Source of the DNA: Loktanella sp. S4079
GTDB taxonomy: Bacteria; Pseudomonadota; Alphaproteobacteria; Rhodobacterales; Rhodobacteraceae
DNA: 64,000 nt
Reading direction: 5' to 3'
Assembly: GCF_000967725.1 (NCBI RefSeq)
Contig: NZ_JXYE01000002.1
Coordinates: 372,001 to 436,000 of the forward strand
Shown: positions 35,008 to 44,768 of the stretch, in pieces
How the letters are laid out: each line of letters begins with the position of its first letter
Numbering within the stretch: position 1 is the first letter of the stretch
Made by a program: the position numbers and the translations under genes
Notes under the pieces: model-generated
The model's database searches: none
Told to the model about the DNA's origin: nothing
The model's input: the letters and a program-made list of their open reading frames with translations, nothing else

Positions 35008-35873
35008 GCGCGACAGACGAAATCGAAGATAGCGCCGCGCCGCTCATCGAGCATCTGACCGAACTGCGTGAACGACTGATCCGTTCGCTGGTGGCCTTTA
35101 TCATCGGGATGGTGATTTGCTTTACGATATGGGAGCCAGTGTTCAACTTTCTGACCTATCCGCTGTGTGATGCACTGGCATCACGCGGACAGGCCTGTGA
35201 TTTGCAATTCATCGCCCTCGAAGAGGGCTTCTTTGTCGCAATCTCGATCTCGCTCTTGGGGGGGCTTGTCCTGTCATTCCCTGTGATCAGCTATCAGATG
35301 TGGCGCTTTGTGGCACCCGGTCTCTACAAAAGCGAAAAGGGGGCTTTCCTGCCGTTCCTTATTGCGTCACCCTTTATGTTCTTTCTTGGCGCGGCGTTTG
35401 CCTACTATGTGATTACGCCTTTGGCTTTCGGGTTCTTCTTGGGGTTCCAACAACCCGGTACGCTTGAGGCTGGAACGGATAGCGCCACCCAAGCGGCAGG
35501 AATTTTGTTTCAGGGTTCGGCGAAGGCCTATTTGAACCTGACCATTAAATTCATCGTGGCTTTCGGACTGTGCTTTCAGCTGCCTGTTCTGCTGACCCTG
35601 ATGGGCAAGGCTGGGCTGGTATCGGCCCGTGGTCTGCGTGGAACGCGTAAGTATGCGGTTGTCGGTATCTTGATTGTCGCTGCGCTGGCGACACCACCAG
35701 ATGTGATCAGTCAGGTGATCCTCTTTGTTGTTGTCTACGGCCTGTACGAGGTGTCGATCCAGCTCGTCGCGCGTGTTGAGCGTAAACGCGAAGCAAAGCT
35801 GCGTGCAGAGGGGCTATGGGACGATGAAATTCACGGTGACGGCGCGACCGAAGAGGATGAGACCCGTGACTAA
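35004..35873 (+). CDS. tatC: Twin-arginine translocase subunit TatC
   Basis: The 289-residue protein has six membrane segments and the conserved N-terminal [13 protein letters not shown] plus [14 protein letters not shown] and RKYAVV regions. It recognises the twin-arginine signal peptide. The stop overlaps the GTG start of the downstream ATPase by 8 nt. Its tail after the last helix is charged ([10 protein letters not shown]). Confidence 0.97.
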   Translation: MSATDEIEDSAAPLIEHLTELRERLIRSLVAFIIGMVICFTIWEPVFNFLTYPLCDALASRGQACDLQFIALEEGFFVAISISLLGGLVLSFPVISYQMWRFVAPGLYKSEKGAFLPFLIASPFMFFLGAAFAYYVITPLAFGFFLGFQQPGTLEAGTDSATQAAGILFQGSAKAYLNLTIKFIVAFGLCFQLPVLLTLMGKAGLVSARGLRGTRKYAVVGILIVAALATPPDVISQVILFVVVYGLYEVSIQLVARVERKREAKLRAEGLWDDEIHGDGATEEDETRD

Positions 35874-36708
35874 GAAATCGTTGCGCCGTATTGCAGAGGC
35901 GCTAGAGCGGATGCGCCCACCACCTGCAACGGCGCCTGACTTTTCATTAGCCTCTGCTTTTGTCTGGCACGCTGACCCTGATCGTTTGGTTCCGGTGCCA
36001 AAGGTAAACAGTATCGCTGTTGAATTGCTGGTCGGGGTGAACCGGTCACGCGATACATTGATGGCGAATACCGCGCAGTTCGCGGCTGGAATGCCTGCTA
36101 ACAATGCGCTGCTTTGGGGGGCGCGTGGGATGGGTAAATCCAGTCTCGTCAAGGCGGTCCATGGCGCACTGCAAGATGAGCACCCAAATCTCAAGATCGT
36201 CGAGGTGCAGCGCGAAGATTTACCAAGCATCGGACGCTGCCTGAACATGTTACGCGGCGCGTCTGAGCGGTTCATCATGTTCTGTGACGATCTGTCATTT
36301 GGCCACGACGATGCCCACTATAAATCGCTGAAGGCCGTTCTGGATGGCGGGATCGAGGGGCGCCCCGAGAATGTCGTGCTCTACGCGACTTCCAACCGGC
36401 GTCACCTGATGCCCCGCGATATGATCGAGAACGAACGCTCATCGGCTATTAACCCGTCCGAGGCGGTCGAGGAAAAAGTCTCTTTGTCTGATCGGTTTGG
36501 ACTATGGCTTGGGTTCCATCCTTGTGATCAAGATGAATACCTGCGCATGATCCGTGGGTATTGCGACAGCTATGGGGTGTCTATCGACGATGAGACCCTG
36601 CGTGCAGAAGCCATCGAATGGCAAGCAACCCGTGGAAGCAGATCTGGCCGTGTGGCATGGCAGTATTTTACGGATTTGGCTGGTCGCCGTGGGGTAAAGC
36701 TTTCGTAG
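35866..36708 (+). CDS. DUF815-family P-loop ATPase
   Basis: The 280-residue protein has Walker [14 protein letters not shown], Walker B-like [10 protein letters not shown] and a sensor segment [12 protein letters not shown], as in the AAA-like DUF815 family. GTG 35866 is chosen because AGAGG precedes it at good spacing; ATG 35857 is an in-frame alternative. Its coupling to tatC suggests co-expression, but a link to Tat transport is unproven. In many relatives serS lies in this neighbourhood; it is absent here. Confidence 0.88.
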   Translation: MTKKSLRRIAEALERMRPPPATAPDFSLASAFVWHADPDRLVPVPKVNSIAVELLVGVNRSRDTLMANTAQFAAGMPANNALLWGARGMGKSSLVKAVHGALQDEHPNLKIVEVQREDLPSIGRCLNMLRGASERFIMFCDDLSFGHDDAHYKSLKAVLDGGIEGRPENVVLYATSNRRHLMPRDMIENERSSAINPSEAVEEKVSLSDRFGLWLGFHPCDQDEYLRMIRGYCDSYGVSIDDETLRAEAIEWQATRGSRSGRVAWQYFTDLAGRRGVKLS

Positions 36709-36730
36709 GGTGGATTTAAATCCACCCTAC
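36705..36730. repeat. 26-bp perfect palindrome between convergent genes
   Basis: The arms GTAGGGTGGATTT and AAATCCACCCTAC meet without a spacer and include the stop codon of the ATPase gene. It sits between converging transcripts and could act as a bidirectional terminator or be one copy of a dispersed intergenic palindrome. No second copy was seen in the window. Confidence 0.8.
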
Positions 36731-36746
36731 TGGAATTTTCCACGCA

Positions 36747-37946
36747 CTAGGGCAGGTAGCCCGCTGGATCGACACTTTGCAGGCCGCGGCGTACTTCAAA
36801 GTGCAGCATGCTTGGATCACCGGCCCGTACCTTACCAATGGTTTCGCCACGGCTGACAGTGTCTCCTTTTTCGATAGTGAGGCTATCGAGGTGGGTGTAA
36901 AGTGTGAGCAACCCATCGCTGTGCTTAATCACGACAACTGACCCGCCGCTGGTATCAGCGGTAACTGCGGCCACGTTACCTGCATCGGCGGCCTTGACAG
37001 CGGTGCCAGCGGGGGCGCCGATATCGATGCCTTCGTTGCGGCCCGCGGCATATTCACGAATGATATTACCTTCGACTGGACGGACCATGCGCGCGCTGCT
37101 CGCAGATTCTGGCGTATTATCCGAACCACCTAAATCAGGCGCGGCGGGTGCCGCTACTGCTGCTGTTGCAGCTGCTGCACTGGGGAGAGGCGTTGACGCG
37201 CTTGGCGGTACAGGCGTGGCTGTCCCTTGGCCCGGTGCTGTGACTGCGGTGCTTGTCGATGGTGCGCTTGCGGGGCGGCTTTGGCCTGCTTGGGGTATCA
37301 GCAGATATTGGCCCTGACGGATGGTAAAAGCACTATCTAACCCGTTCCATTCTGCAATGGCCGTCACAGGAACATTGTAGAGGCGTGAAATCGAATAAAC
37401 CGTCTCGCCGCGCGCGACTTGGTGGCGAACGGGTTCAGCTTGTGTCGGTGTGGCCGCCGCAGGGGCAGGTGTTGCAGCCGGCGCAGGATCAAGCGGCGTC
37501 GCTGTCACCGCGCCGCCATTTGCTTCGGCGCGGTCCAGCGCTGTTGTCGCGACAGCAGTCACATCAAACGGCTGGGTGGCACCTGTGGCGGCCGAAGGCT
37601 CTGCCACGCGTCCGGGTAATGCGACAATTTCATCGCGCCGCAGCGCCACATCGGGTTCGATACCGTTGTATTCTGCCAGTTCATTTGCATCGAGGCCAAG
37701 GCGAATGGCAATCCCGCGGATTGTGTCGTCTTGGCGCGCAACAACCACCTGATAAGTCGGATAAGATATCACGCCGCGATCATCCGGACGTGGGCGATTA
37801 GGCAAATTGCTCACCGAACTTGAGGTATCAAATCCATTGCCGATATCCCGAAAATCGGGATCAAAATCTTCGCAGGCGACGAGTGTCGTCAAGGCGACGC
37901 CTGTCCATAAAATACGTTTTAACGTGCGTTGCCTGATATTGGCCAT
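36747..37946 (-). CDS. nlpD: NlpD-like lipoprotein: two LysM domains and degenerate LytM/M23 domain
   Basis: The 399-residue protein has a lipoprotein signal (LVAC lipobox, about residue 25), two LysM peptidoglycan-binding domains (about 65-112 and 172-215), a Pro/Ala-rich linker and a C-terminal M23 domain. The first zinc-ligand His of M23 (HxGxD) reads NEGID, so the domain is probably inactive, as in E. coli NlpD, which activates amidases during cell division. Last gene of the surE-pcm-nlpD set. Confidence 0.9.
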   Translation of the reverse strand: MANIRQRTLKRILWTGVALTTLVACEDFDPDFRDIGNGFDTSSSVSNLPNRPRPDDRGVISYPTYQVVVARQDDTIRGIAIRLGLDANELAEYNGIEPDVALRRDEIVALPGRVAEPSAATGATQPFDVTAVATTALDRAEANGGAVTATPLDPAPAATPAPAAATPTQAEPVRHQVARGETVYSISRLYNVPVTAIAEWNGLDSAFTIRQGQYLLIPQAGQSRPASAPSTSTAVTAPGQGTATPVPPSASTPLPSAAAATAAVAAPAAPDLGGSDNTPESASSARMVRPVEGNIIREYAAGRNEGIDIGAPAGTAVKAADAGNVAAVTADTSGGSVVVIKHSDGLLTLYTHLDSLTIEKGDTVSRGETIGKVRAGDPSMLHFEVRRGLQSVDPAGYLP

Positions 37947-38009
37947 CGTACCGCTCCTTATGCCAAGCCGCCCCTTATTCTTGAGGTCGTGCCTTATTTT
38001 CTTATATGT

Positions 38010-38651
38010 TTACTCTTGTCCGAGCCCTTCAAGCAAGGGGACAAACCGGACAGAGCGTAATTCGTCATAATCATACCCATGCTCGTGACGCGTAACACGG
38101 ATCAAGCTTTGGACTGTATCGGATTGTCCGACGGGTAGGACCATAATCCCGCCAACGCGCAATTGCGCGAGCAACGGACCGGGGGGATCTTCGGCGGCGG
38201 CGGTCAGAAGAATGCGATCAAAGGGGGCCTGATCGATCAATCCATGACTGCCATCTGCCGTAAATGTCGTGATGTTGCTGATCCCCTGCGCCTCAAATGT
38301 TGCACGCGCCGATTGCACAAGGCTACGGAACCTGTCGATGGTATAGACGCGCCGTGCCAATTTAGAAAGGATTGCGGCCTGGTACCCAGAGCCAGTCCCG
38401 ATTTCGAGAACCTTGTCACGTGGCGTGATCTTGAGCGCTTGTGTCATCAGCCCAACGACTGAGGGCTGACTAATCGTCTGCCCGCAAGCAATCGGCAAGG
38501 GCATATCTTCGTAGGCGCGTTCGGCAAACACTCCTTTGATGTAGGCGGCGCGGTCGACTTGCTCCATCGCGGTCAGCACGCGGGCATCTGTGACGCCCTT
38601 GCTGCGCAGTGCATAGACAAATTGCATCTTTGTCGCGGGGTCAAAGGTCAC
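38010..38651 (-). CDS. pcm: Protein-L-isoaspartate O-methyltransferase
   Basis: The 213-residue SAM-dependent enzyme repairs isoaspartyl residues in aged proteins. It has the PCMT segments [17 protein letters not shown] and the SAM motif [14 protein letters not shown]. The start GTG overlaps the surE stop (GTGA), so the opening up to 38795 is rejected. It is followed by nlpD. Confidence 0.94.
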   Translation of the reverse strand: MTFDPATKMQFVYALRSKGVTDARVLTAMEQVDRAAYIKGVFAERAYEDMPLPIACGQTISQPSVVGLMTQALKITPRDKVLEIGTGSGYQAAILSKLARRVYTIDRFRSLVQSARATFEAQGISNITTFTADGSHGLIDQAPFDRILLTAAAEDPPGPLLAQLRVGGIMVLPVGQSDTVQSLIRVTRHEHGYDYDELRSVRFVPLLEGLGQE

Positions 38652-39433
38652 AAGAACACATCCTCGAGCGTGGCAACCATGTCGTAGTCCGTCAAATCGG
38701 CGCGCATCGGCGTGACCGAAATATAGCCATCTAGATTGGCTGCTGCATCGGTGCCGGGGGCTGTGGGCGTGTGTTGCGCACCGCCGCGTACCCACAAGAA
38801 TTTGCGCCCCGTCGGGGATGTTTGCGCCTCTGCGGTAAAGCGGCTGTCGGTACGGAACCCCTGATTTGCGGCCTTTACCCCTTTGACATCATGCGCAGCG
38901 ACGGGTGGAAAGTTGACGTTATAGAACAAGCGATAGTTTGCATTGTCCCATAGATCTGGGTCTAGCAAGGTTTTGATCACTGACGCCCCATGTGTTGCAG
39001 CAGCGTCAAACGGGTCGGCCAGATCAACGTTGCCCGGGCCAAAATACTGCGACAATGCGATCGCGGGAATGCCCTGTAGGGCTGCCTCCATCGCGCCGCC
39101 AATGGTGCCTGAATACAATGTGTTTTCAGCAGCGTTATTGCCGCGATTAACACCAGACAATACCAAATCTGGGGGCGTATCCTTAAGAACCTCGTAAAGC
39201 CCCGCGATGACGCAATCCGCAGGCGAACCTTCTGCTGCAAAGCGGCGCGGCTCTAGCTCTGCGATCATGGTCGGGTGTGTGTAGCTGATACAGTGGCCAA
39301 CGCCCGATTGCTCAAATGCGGGGGCGACAGTCCAGACTTCGCCGTTCTTTCCAGCCAGTTTTTCGGCAATTGCGGTCAGGACCTTCAACCCCGGTGCGTT
39401 AATTCCGTCGTCGTTGGTAATGAGAATGCGCAT
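38648..39433 (-). CDS. surE: 5'/3'-nucleotidase SurE
   Basis: The 261-residue phosphatase acts on nucleoside monophosphates in stationary-phase survival. It starts [15 protein letters not shown], the metal-binding DD motif of SurE, followed by [14 protein letters not shown] and [10 protein letters not shown]. First gene of surE-pcm-nlpD, each overlapping or close to the next. Confidence 0.96.
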   Translation of the reverse strand: MRILITNDDGINAPGLKVLTAIAEKLAGKNGEVWTVAPAFEQSGVGHCISYTHPTMIAELEPRRFAAEGSPADCVIAGLYEVLKDTPPDLVLSGVNRGNNAAENTLYSGTIGGAMEAALQGIPAIALSQYFGPGNVDLADPFDAAATHGASVIKTLLDPDLWDNANYRLFYNVNFPPVAAHDVKGVKAANQGFRTDSRFTAEAQTSPTGRKFLWVRGGAQHTPTAPGTDAAANLDGYISVTPMRADLTDYDMVATLEDVFL

Positions 39434-39555
39434 GATTTTGCCTCTGGTCTGCTCATCACGTTCCTAGGCGAGCGAACCCAGAGCGGCAAGACATGCAGGG
39501 CATAGATTTGAGGCGATTTAGCCCCTGTGGCGGAAAGGACTCAGAAAAGAAGCAC

Positions 39556-40197
39556 TTAACCCAAGATTTCAGGCAGCAAGCGCGCAGCTTCTGCATTTGG
39601 GTCAGCCAATCCATCGCGGCTTTCGCCGGGGAAAAACCGGGCGCGGGTTGCGGTCGGCATTGGGGCAGGGGTCAGCACCTGCACCTTTGGGCCAGTTTTG
39701 CTGGATTCCGCCTGCCAACTTTGCGCAAGCGCGATTTGCGCTGATTTTGTTGCACCATAAGCGCCAAAGAAGCGCTCACCGCCACGCGCGTCATCAAAAA
39801 ATACAGCTTTTCCAGTCTCACCCAGAAGCGGCCCGACGTAAGCGATCAAGCGCGATGTTGCCTCAATATTGACGGCATAAGACTTAGAGAGGTCTTTGGG
39901 TGCGATATGTCCTGTCGGTGCCAATGGCGCTGCGTGAATAGCTGGGTGGACCCATAAATCCAGCTTACCCCACCGATCAAAGATACTGCGGCATAGTTGC
40001 TGCATGGCCTCATCAACCGTGATGTCCATCGGGGCGAGCGTGGCTTGCCCGCCAGCTGCTTGGATCGCGTCATCAAGTTCCTCGAGCGCACCGACAGTTT
40101 TGCCTACGGCAATGATGTGATGTGTGGGCGCTAGCGCCTTTGCAAGAGCTGCGCCAAGGCCGCGAGATGCGCCGGTGATAAGAGCTGTTTTTGTCAT
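39556..40197 (-). CDS. Short-chain dehydrogenase/reductase
   Basis: The 213-residue Rossmann-fold protein has the NAD(P) motif TGASRGLG near the start and YGATK at the position of the catalytic Tyr-x3-Lys. The usual catalytic Ser seems replaced (FFDDARG in that strand), so activity may be modified. Substrate unknown. It is followed by surE about 120 nt downstream on the same strand. Confidence 0.83.
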   Translation of the reverse strand: MTKTALITGASRGLGAALAKALAPTHHIIAVGKTVGALEELDDAIQAAGGQATLAPMDITVDEAMQQLCRSIFDRWGKLDLWVHPAIHAAPLAPTGHIAPKDLSKSYAVNIEATSRLIAYVGPLLGETGKAVFFDDARGGERFFGAYGATKSAQIALAQSWQAESSKTGPKVQVLTPAPMPTATRARFFPGESRDGLADPNAEAARLLPEILG

Positions 40198-40256
40198 AGG
40201 CGGGGTTTGCGGTGATTGCTTCCCAAGGTCAAGACCGTTTCACGCGACGTTTACGC

Positions 40257-40661
40257 CTAAGGGCGCAGGATTTCTGTTCCGTCTTCTTTGAACACGGGTG
40301 CCGTAAGAGGGGTTTCCAACAGCGGCAGCACGGTTTCAGAGGGACGGCACAATGCGACACCTTTGGGGGAACACACAATGGGGCGGTTCACGAGCACCGG
40401 GTGTTCAATCATGGCGTCTAAGATGGTTTCGTCGCTGACGTCAGGTTCCATCAATCCCAGTTCTTGCGCCGGCGATTTTGTGGTGCGCAGCGCGGTCTTG
40501 GGGGTCAGGTTTGCTGCCGCGAAAAGCGCCAGCAACTGTGGTTTGGTCCATCCTGTGTCCAGATATTCAATCACGACAGGTTCCGTCCCAGACGCTCGAA
40601 TTACCGCCAAAACATTGCGTGACGTGCCGCAGGCCGGATTGTGGTGGATAACGGTTGTCAC
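40257..40661 (-). CDS. arsC: Glutaredoxin-type arsenate reductase
   Basis: The 134-residue protein has the ArsC signature HNPACGTSRN with catalytic Cys11, and the RTTKSP and NRPIVCSPKG arginine motifs that hold arsenate in the E. coli-type enzyme. It reduces arsenate to arsenite with glutathione. No ars operon is present beside it, and it lies 2 nt after purF. Confidence 0.92.
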   Translation of the reverse strand: MTTVIHHNPACGTSRNVLAVIRASGTEPVVIEYLDTGWTKPQLLALFAAANLTPKTALRTTKSPAQELGLMEPDVSDETILDAMIEHPVLVNRPIVCSPKGVALCRPSETVLPLLETPLTAPVFKEDGTEILRP

Positions 40662-40663
40662 GG

Positions 40664-42136
40664 TTATTCCGCCGCGAATTTGGGTTTGAACCCTTTGGCA
40701 ATCATGTCTGACGGGGCAACGGGATAGTCACCCGTAAATACCGCATCATGATACGCAGGGTTGTTAGGATCGCGGCCGTTGGGTTCGCCAACGGCGCGGT
40801 ACAGGCCATCAATCGAGACAAATTTCAACGAGGCCACACCAAGGTATTCGCACATCTCTTCTTCGGTCATGCGCGCAGCAAGCAGATCTTCTTGGTTCGG
40901 CATATCGACACCGTAGAAATCGGGCCAAACGGTTGGCGGGCTGGCAACGCGGAAATGTACCTCTGCTGCGCCTGCCTCAAGGACCATATCCTTGATCTTG
41001 CGGCTGGTGGTGCCCCGCACAACGCTGTCATCAACGAGGATCACACGTTTGCCGCGCATCAATTCACGGTTCACGTTCAGTTTCAGGCGAACGCCCATGT
41101 TCCGAATCTGCGCCGTCGGTTCGATAAAGGTCCGGCCAACATATTGGTTGCGCACGATCCCCATTTCAAAGGGGATGCCGCTTTCTTGGCTATAGCCGAT
41201 GGCCGCAGGTGTGCCGCTATCTGGCACTGGGCAGACCATATCCGCCTCAACAGCGGATTCACGTGCCAGTTCTTTACCGATGTTACGACGGACTTCGTAC
41301 ACTGATTTGCCCGCGATGACGGAATCAGGCCGGCTAAAGTACACGTATTCAAAGATACATGGACGCGGTTTTTTGTCCTCAAAGGGGCGGTAGCTTTTGA
41401 TTTCGTTGCTTGTGATGACAACCATCTCGCCGGGGTCAATTTCACGGATGAATTCGGCACCAATGATATCAAGAGCACATGTTTCGGACGAAAGCACATG
41501 TGCGTCACCAACCTTGCCCAACACCAAAGGACGAATGCCCAAGGGATCGCGCACGCCGATCAGTTTGCTGCGTGTCATTGCCACAATAGAAAAAGCGCCC
41601 TCAACTTGGCGGAGCGCTTCTTTCATGCGGTCAGGAATTGTGCGGCCCATCGAACGTGCCATCAGATGGATGATACATTCGCTGTCAGATGAACTGTGGA
41701 AAATCGCGCCACGTTCAATCAGGTCACGACGCAGGGCGATGGCGTTCGTCAGGTTGCCATTATGGGCAACGGCGGCACCGCCCATCGAAAACTCACCAAA
41801 GAAGGGCTGGACATCGCGAATGGCGGTGTGCTGGCTTTTGCTGCCTGCTGTCGAATAGCGAACGTGGCCGATACCGATCGTGCCGGGCAACATTTCCATC
41901 ATCTCATTGGTGGTGAAGTTGTCGCGCACAAGGCCCATGCGGCGGGCTTGGTTAAAGCCGGTCTCAGGATCGTGGGTGACGATACCGCCTGCCTCTTGGC
42001 CACGGTGCTGTAGGGCGTGAAGGCCGAGGGCGACAAAGTTTGCAGCATCTGGCGCGCCGATCACGCCGAATACACCACACTCTTCGCGCAGTTTATCTTC
42101 TTCATACGGGTCGATCGGGGAATTTTGGCTGGACAA
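40664..42136 (-). CDS. purF: Amidophosphoribosyltransferase
   Basis: The 490-residue enzyme makes phosphoribosylamine from PRPP and glutamine, the first committed step of purine synthesis. The N-terminal nucleophile Cys is in EECGVFGVIG after a short propeptide; the PRPP site is VILVDDSVVRGTTS. Followed by arsC with 2 nt spacing; cvpA lies upstream on the same strand, as in the E. coli cvpA-purF operon. Confidence 0.97.
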   Translation of the reverse strand: MSSQNSPIDPYEEDKLREECGVFGVIGAPDAANFVALGLHALQHRGQEAGGIVTHDPETGFNQARRMGLVRDNFTTNEMMEMLPGTIGIGHVRYSTAGSKSQHTAIRDVQPFFGEFSMGGAAVAHNGNLTNAIALRRDLIERGAIFHSSSDSECIIHLMARSMGRTIPDRMKEALRQVEGAFSIVAMTRSKLIGVRDPLGIRPLVLGKVGDAHVLSSETCALDIIGAEFIREIDPGEMVVITSNEIKSYRPFEDKKPRPCIFEYVYFSRPDSVIAGKSVYEVRRNIGKELARESAVEADMVCPVPDSGTPAAIGYSQESGIPFEMGIVRNQYVGRTFIEPTAQIRNMGVRLKLNVNRELMRGKRVILVDDSVVRGTTSRKIKDMVLEAGAAEVHFRVASPPTVWPDFYGVDMPNQEDLLAARMTEEEMCEYLGVASLKFVSIDGLYRAVGEPNGRDPNNPAYHDAVFTGDYPVAPSDMIAKGFKPKFAAE

Positions 42137-42274
42137 GGGGGCGGCTCCGAATCCGAGTTGGTTTTGATGCCCCTCTCTTAGTCGCTCAGGGGCGGGGTGT
42201 CACGAAACGATCATACTTGTGTGGCGTGAAAATGGCATGCTTGTGAGCATGCTCCTAATTTTGCGTCACTTTCA

Positions 42275-42304
42275 AAACAAAAAGCCACCGCAAATAGCGG
42301 TGGC
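42275..42304 (-). terminator. Terminator of the radA-cvpA transcript
   Basis: GCCACCGC and GCGGTGGC pair perfectly around a 5-nt loop. On the minus strand the stem is followed by a T-rich run (TTTTTGTTTT). It separates cvpA from purF, so these two are not simply one transcript. Confidence 0.8.
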
Positions 42305-42330
42305 TTTGATCAATTCTACTGGCGTTCGCG

Positions 42331-42894
42331 TTACTCGACTGGTGCGCTGCACGATCCGACAAGTTGTTGGTACTGTTCTTTGATCCAACCCAAGGCTTCC
42401 TCTGGGTTTTGCTCTTCGATCTTGCCTGTAAGCTGGTCAAAGACCTGTGCAGAACGACTGTCGTCGATGGCTGCAAATTCTTGGCTGGCAAAGATGGTGT
42501 CGTAAACAAAGAACGCGACGGCCACCAATAGGATGCCGCGTAGCACCCCAAAGAAGAAACCCAAGCCCTGATCGACGCCACCAAGAGCAGAGCGTTGGAT
42601 GACGCTCGAGAACAGCGGGGTAAAGATTGACGCGATCACAAGCGCCACGGCAAAGACGGCTGCAAATGCCGCGATGATCGCAAGTTCACAGCTATCGCCG
42701 ATAAAATCGCCCAAGATCGGGATTTGCCGCACCAGTGGCTCTACTTGGTCAGCAAAGATGAATGCCACGATTGTTGCGCCGACCCAGCCCAAGATCGCCA
42801 TCGCTTCGCGTACCAGACCGCGGCTATACGCCAACACGCCCGACAATAGGATGATGATCGCGACCCCCGCGTCGACAAGTGTGAAGCCTTCCAT
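42331..42894 (-). CDS. cvpA: CvpA-family inner-membrane protein
   Basis: The 187-residue protein has four membrane segments in its first ~130 residues, beginning FTLVDAGVAIIILLSGVLAYSRG, and an acidic cytoplasmic tail. The family is needed for colicin V production and envelope stress tolerance in E. coli. A strong terminator follows. Confidence 0.9.
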   Translation of the reverse strand: MEGFTLVDAGVAIIILLSGVLAYSRGLVREAMAILGWVGATIVAFIFADQVEPLVRQIPILGDFIGDSCELAIIAAFAAVFAVALVIASIFTPLFSSVIQRSALGGVDQGLGFFFGVLRGILLVAVAFFVYDTIFASQEFAAIDDSRSAQVFDQLTGKIEEQNPEEALGWIKEQYQQLVGSCSAPVE

Positions 42895-42915
42895 AGTCCG
42901 TCTCCTGCCTCAGCG

Positions 42916-44280
42916 CTATCTGGCGCCAAATACTTCTTCTACAAATCCAGCGAGGTCCGTTGCATGTCGCAGACCCAAACCGGCCACCGCGGGCTGTTTT
43001 GCCTGTTGCGGTATAATTGCCGTTGTAAAACCAAGTTTTTGGGCTTCTTTCAATCTATTTTCCGTTTGGACAACAGGACGCAATGCACCCGATAGGCTGA
43101 TTTCCCCGAAAATGACGGCCTCAGCGGGAAGCGCGGCATCCTCTCGGGCCGAGACCAAAGCCGCCGCAACGGCGAGGTCTGCGGCAGGTTCTGTAATGCG
43201 CAAACCCCCTGCTACATTGAGGTAAACGTCCAATCCGGTGAACGGAACGCCACAGCGTGATTCCAATACGGCAAGGATCATTGCAAGGCGTCCGCCGTCC
43301 CATCCGACCACGGATCGGCGCGGTTGGCTGTGTGGCGAAGGTGCCACAAGTGCTTGGATCTCACAGAGCATTGGGCGCGACCCTTCGATGCCGCCAAACA
43401 CCACAGAGCCGGGGGCAGGGTTGGTGCGCTCGGACAAAAACAAGGCCGAGGGATTCTTGACCTCAGCCAGTCCTTTGCCGGTCATTTCGAAAACGCCGAT
43501 TTCGTCTGCGGGGCCAAAACGGTTTTTGACTGCACGCAGAATACGGAACTGATGGCCGCGCTCGCCTTCGAAATAGAGCACTGTATCGACCATATGTTCG
43601 ACCACACGCGGGCCCGCGATTGCGCCTTCTTTGGTGACATGGCCGACCATGATCATCGCGATGCCGTTGCGTTTGGCAAATGTCGTTAGTTCATGCGCAG
43701 ATGAGCGCACCTGCGAAACCGAACCGGGCGCACTATCGACATTGTCCGCCCACATCGTTTGGATCGAATCGATGATCGCAAGATCAGGTTTTTCGTTTTC
43801 CAGCGTCGTCAAAATGTCGCGCAGGTTGGTTTCCGAGGCGAGCAAAACCGGGCTTTTCTCGAGGCCGAGCCTGCGCGCACGCATTTGCACCTGCGCATTC
43901 GATTCCTCGCCGGAAATATAAACAACCTTGAGCCCGTTACGGGCAAAGCGTGCAGCGGCCTGCAACAACAGTGTCGATTTCCCGATGCCGGGGTCGCCAC
44001 CAACCAGCAGGGCAGAGGCCTTAACCAACCCACCACCTAGCACGCGATCCAACTCGCCCACGCCGGCTTGGGTGCGCGGTGGTTCTTTTTCTTGGGTATC
44101 AAGATCAGTCAGGGGGATCGTTTTGCCACGGATGGCGCCCAGCGATTTCCCCTTTGGGCCGCTTGAAAGGGCTTTGTTTTCGGTGATCGTATTCCATGAC
44201 TGGCAGGCGTCGCACTGGCCAGACCATTTGCTAAAGGACGCACCGCATTCCGAACATGAGAAGTTAAGATTTTTTGACAT
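42916..44280 (-). CDS. radA: DNA repair protein RadA
   Basis: The 454-residue RecA-like helicase acts in recombination branch migration. It has the zinc finger CSECGASFSKWSGQCDAC, Walker A GDPGIGKST, the RadA-specific KNRFG motif and a C-terminal Lon-like domain. ATG 44280 follows AAAGG; GTG 44286 is an in-frame alternative. Upstream is the PqiA-like gene on the same strand. Confidence 0.96.
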   Translation of the reverse strand: MSKNLNFSCSECGASFSKWSGQCDACQSWNTITENKALSSGPKGKSLGAIRGKTIPLTDLDTQEKEPPRTQAGVGELDRVLGGGLVKASALLVGGDPGIGKSTLLLQAAARFARNGLKVVYISGEESNAQVQMRARRLGLEKSPVLLASETNLRDILTTLENEKPDLAIIDSIQTMWADNVDSAPGSVSQVRSSAHELTTFAKRNGIAMIMVGHVTKEGAIAGPRVVEHMVDTVLYFEGERGHQFRILRAVKNRFGPADEIGVFEMTGKGLAEVKNPSALFLSERTNPAPGSVVFGGIEGSRPMLCEIQALVAPSPHSQPRRSVVGWDGGRLAMILAVLESRCGVPFTGLDVYLNVAGGLRITEPAADLAVAAALVSAREDAALPAEAVIFGEISLSGALRPVVQTENRLKEAQKLGFTTAIIPQQAKQPAVAGLGLRHATDLAGFVEEVFGAR

Positions 44281-44327
44281 GTTCACCTTTTGGACCAGCG
44301 CAAGCCCACGAGCAAGTGAAATGGCGT

Positions 44328-44768
44328 CTAGTGATCACGTTTCGCAGTCAGCGTTGAAATCACGATTGATGCGAGAATACATGCCGTAAACAGATATAGG
44401 CCCCAAGCGGTCTCAACTTTGCCAATACCCACCCCTTTGGCCAGCACGATATATAGCGCGATCAAAAAGACATCTGCCATCGCCAGTTTACCCAGCCATG
44501 CCAACACTGGCAGGACTTTGCGCCGCATCAAATTGAAATGGATCAAGGCGATGCCAATCGTTTTCAAATAGGGTGCGAAGAGTGCAAAGAACGTCACCAG
44601 CAGGGCGAGTGCGACGTCACTCTTCCACAGGGACTGCATACCAGAGATGACGCTGATCTCGCTAAGCCCAAACACAGGCAGCAAGCCCGCGCGCATCAAC
44701 GGAGCAAACCAGGCAATCGGAAATAAGATGAGCAAGCTCAGATTCGCGATGCGGAGTATATTCAGCAT
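44328..44768 (-). CDS. Paraquat-inducible protein A domain protein
   Basis: The 146-residue protein has four membrane segments and a layout like a single PqiA repeat (PVFGLSEISVISGMQSLWKSDVALAL). PqiA proteins work with MCE proteins in envelope lipid transport; no mce gene is adjacent. It follows alr with no gap (start 1 nt from the alr stop). Confidence 0.83.
   Translation of the reverse strand: MLNILRIANLSLLILFPIAWFAPLMRAGLLPVFGLSEISVISGMQSLWKSDVALALLVTFFALFAPYLKTIGIALIHFNLMRRKVLPVLAWLGKLAMADVFLIALYIVLAKGVGIGKVETAWGLYLFTACILASIVISTLTAKRDH

Noticed and set aside
42235..42252. GCATGCT/AGCATGC hairpin between purF and cvpA
   Set aside because: Short stem without a T-run or nearby start; the strong terminator at 42275-42304 explains transcription ending here.
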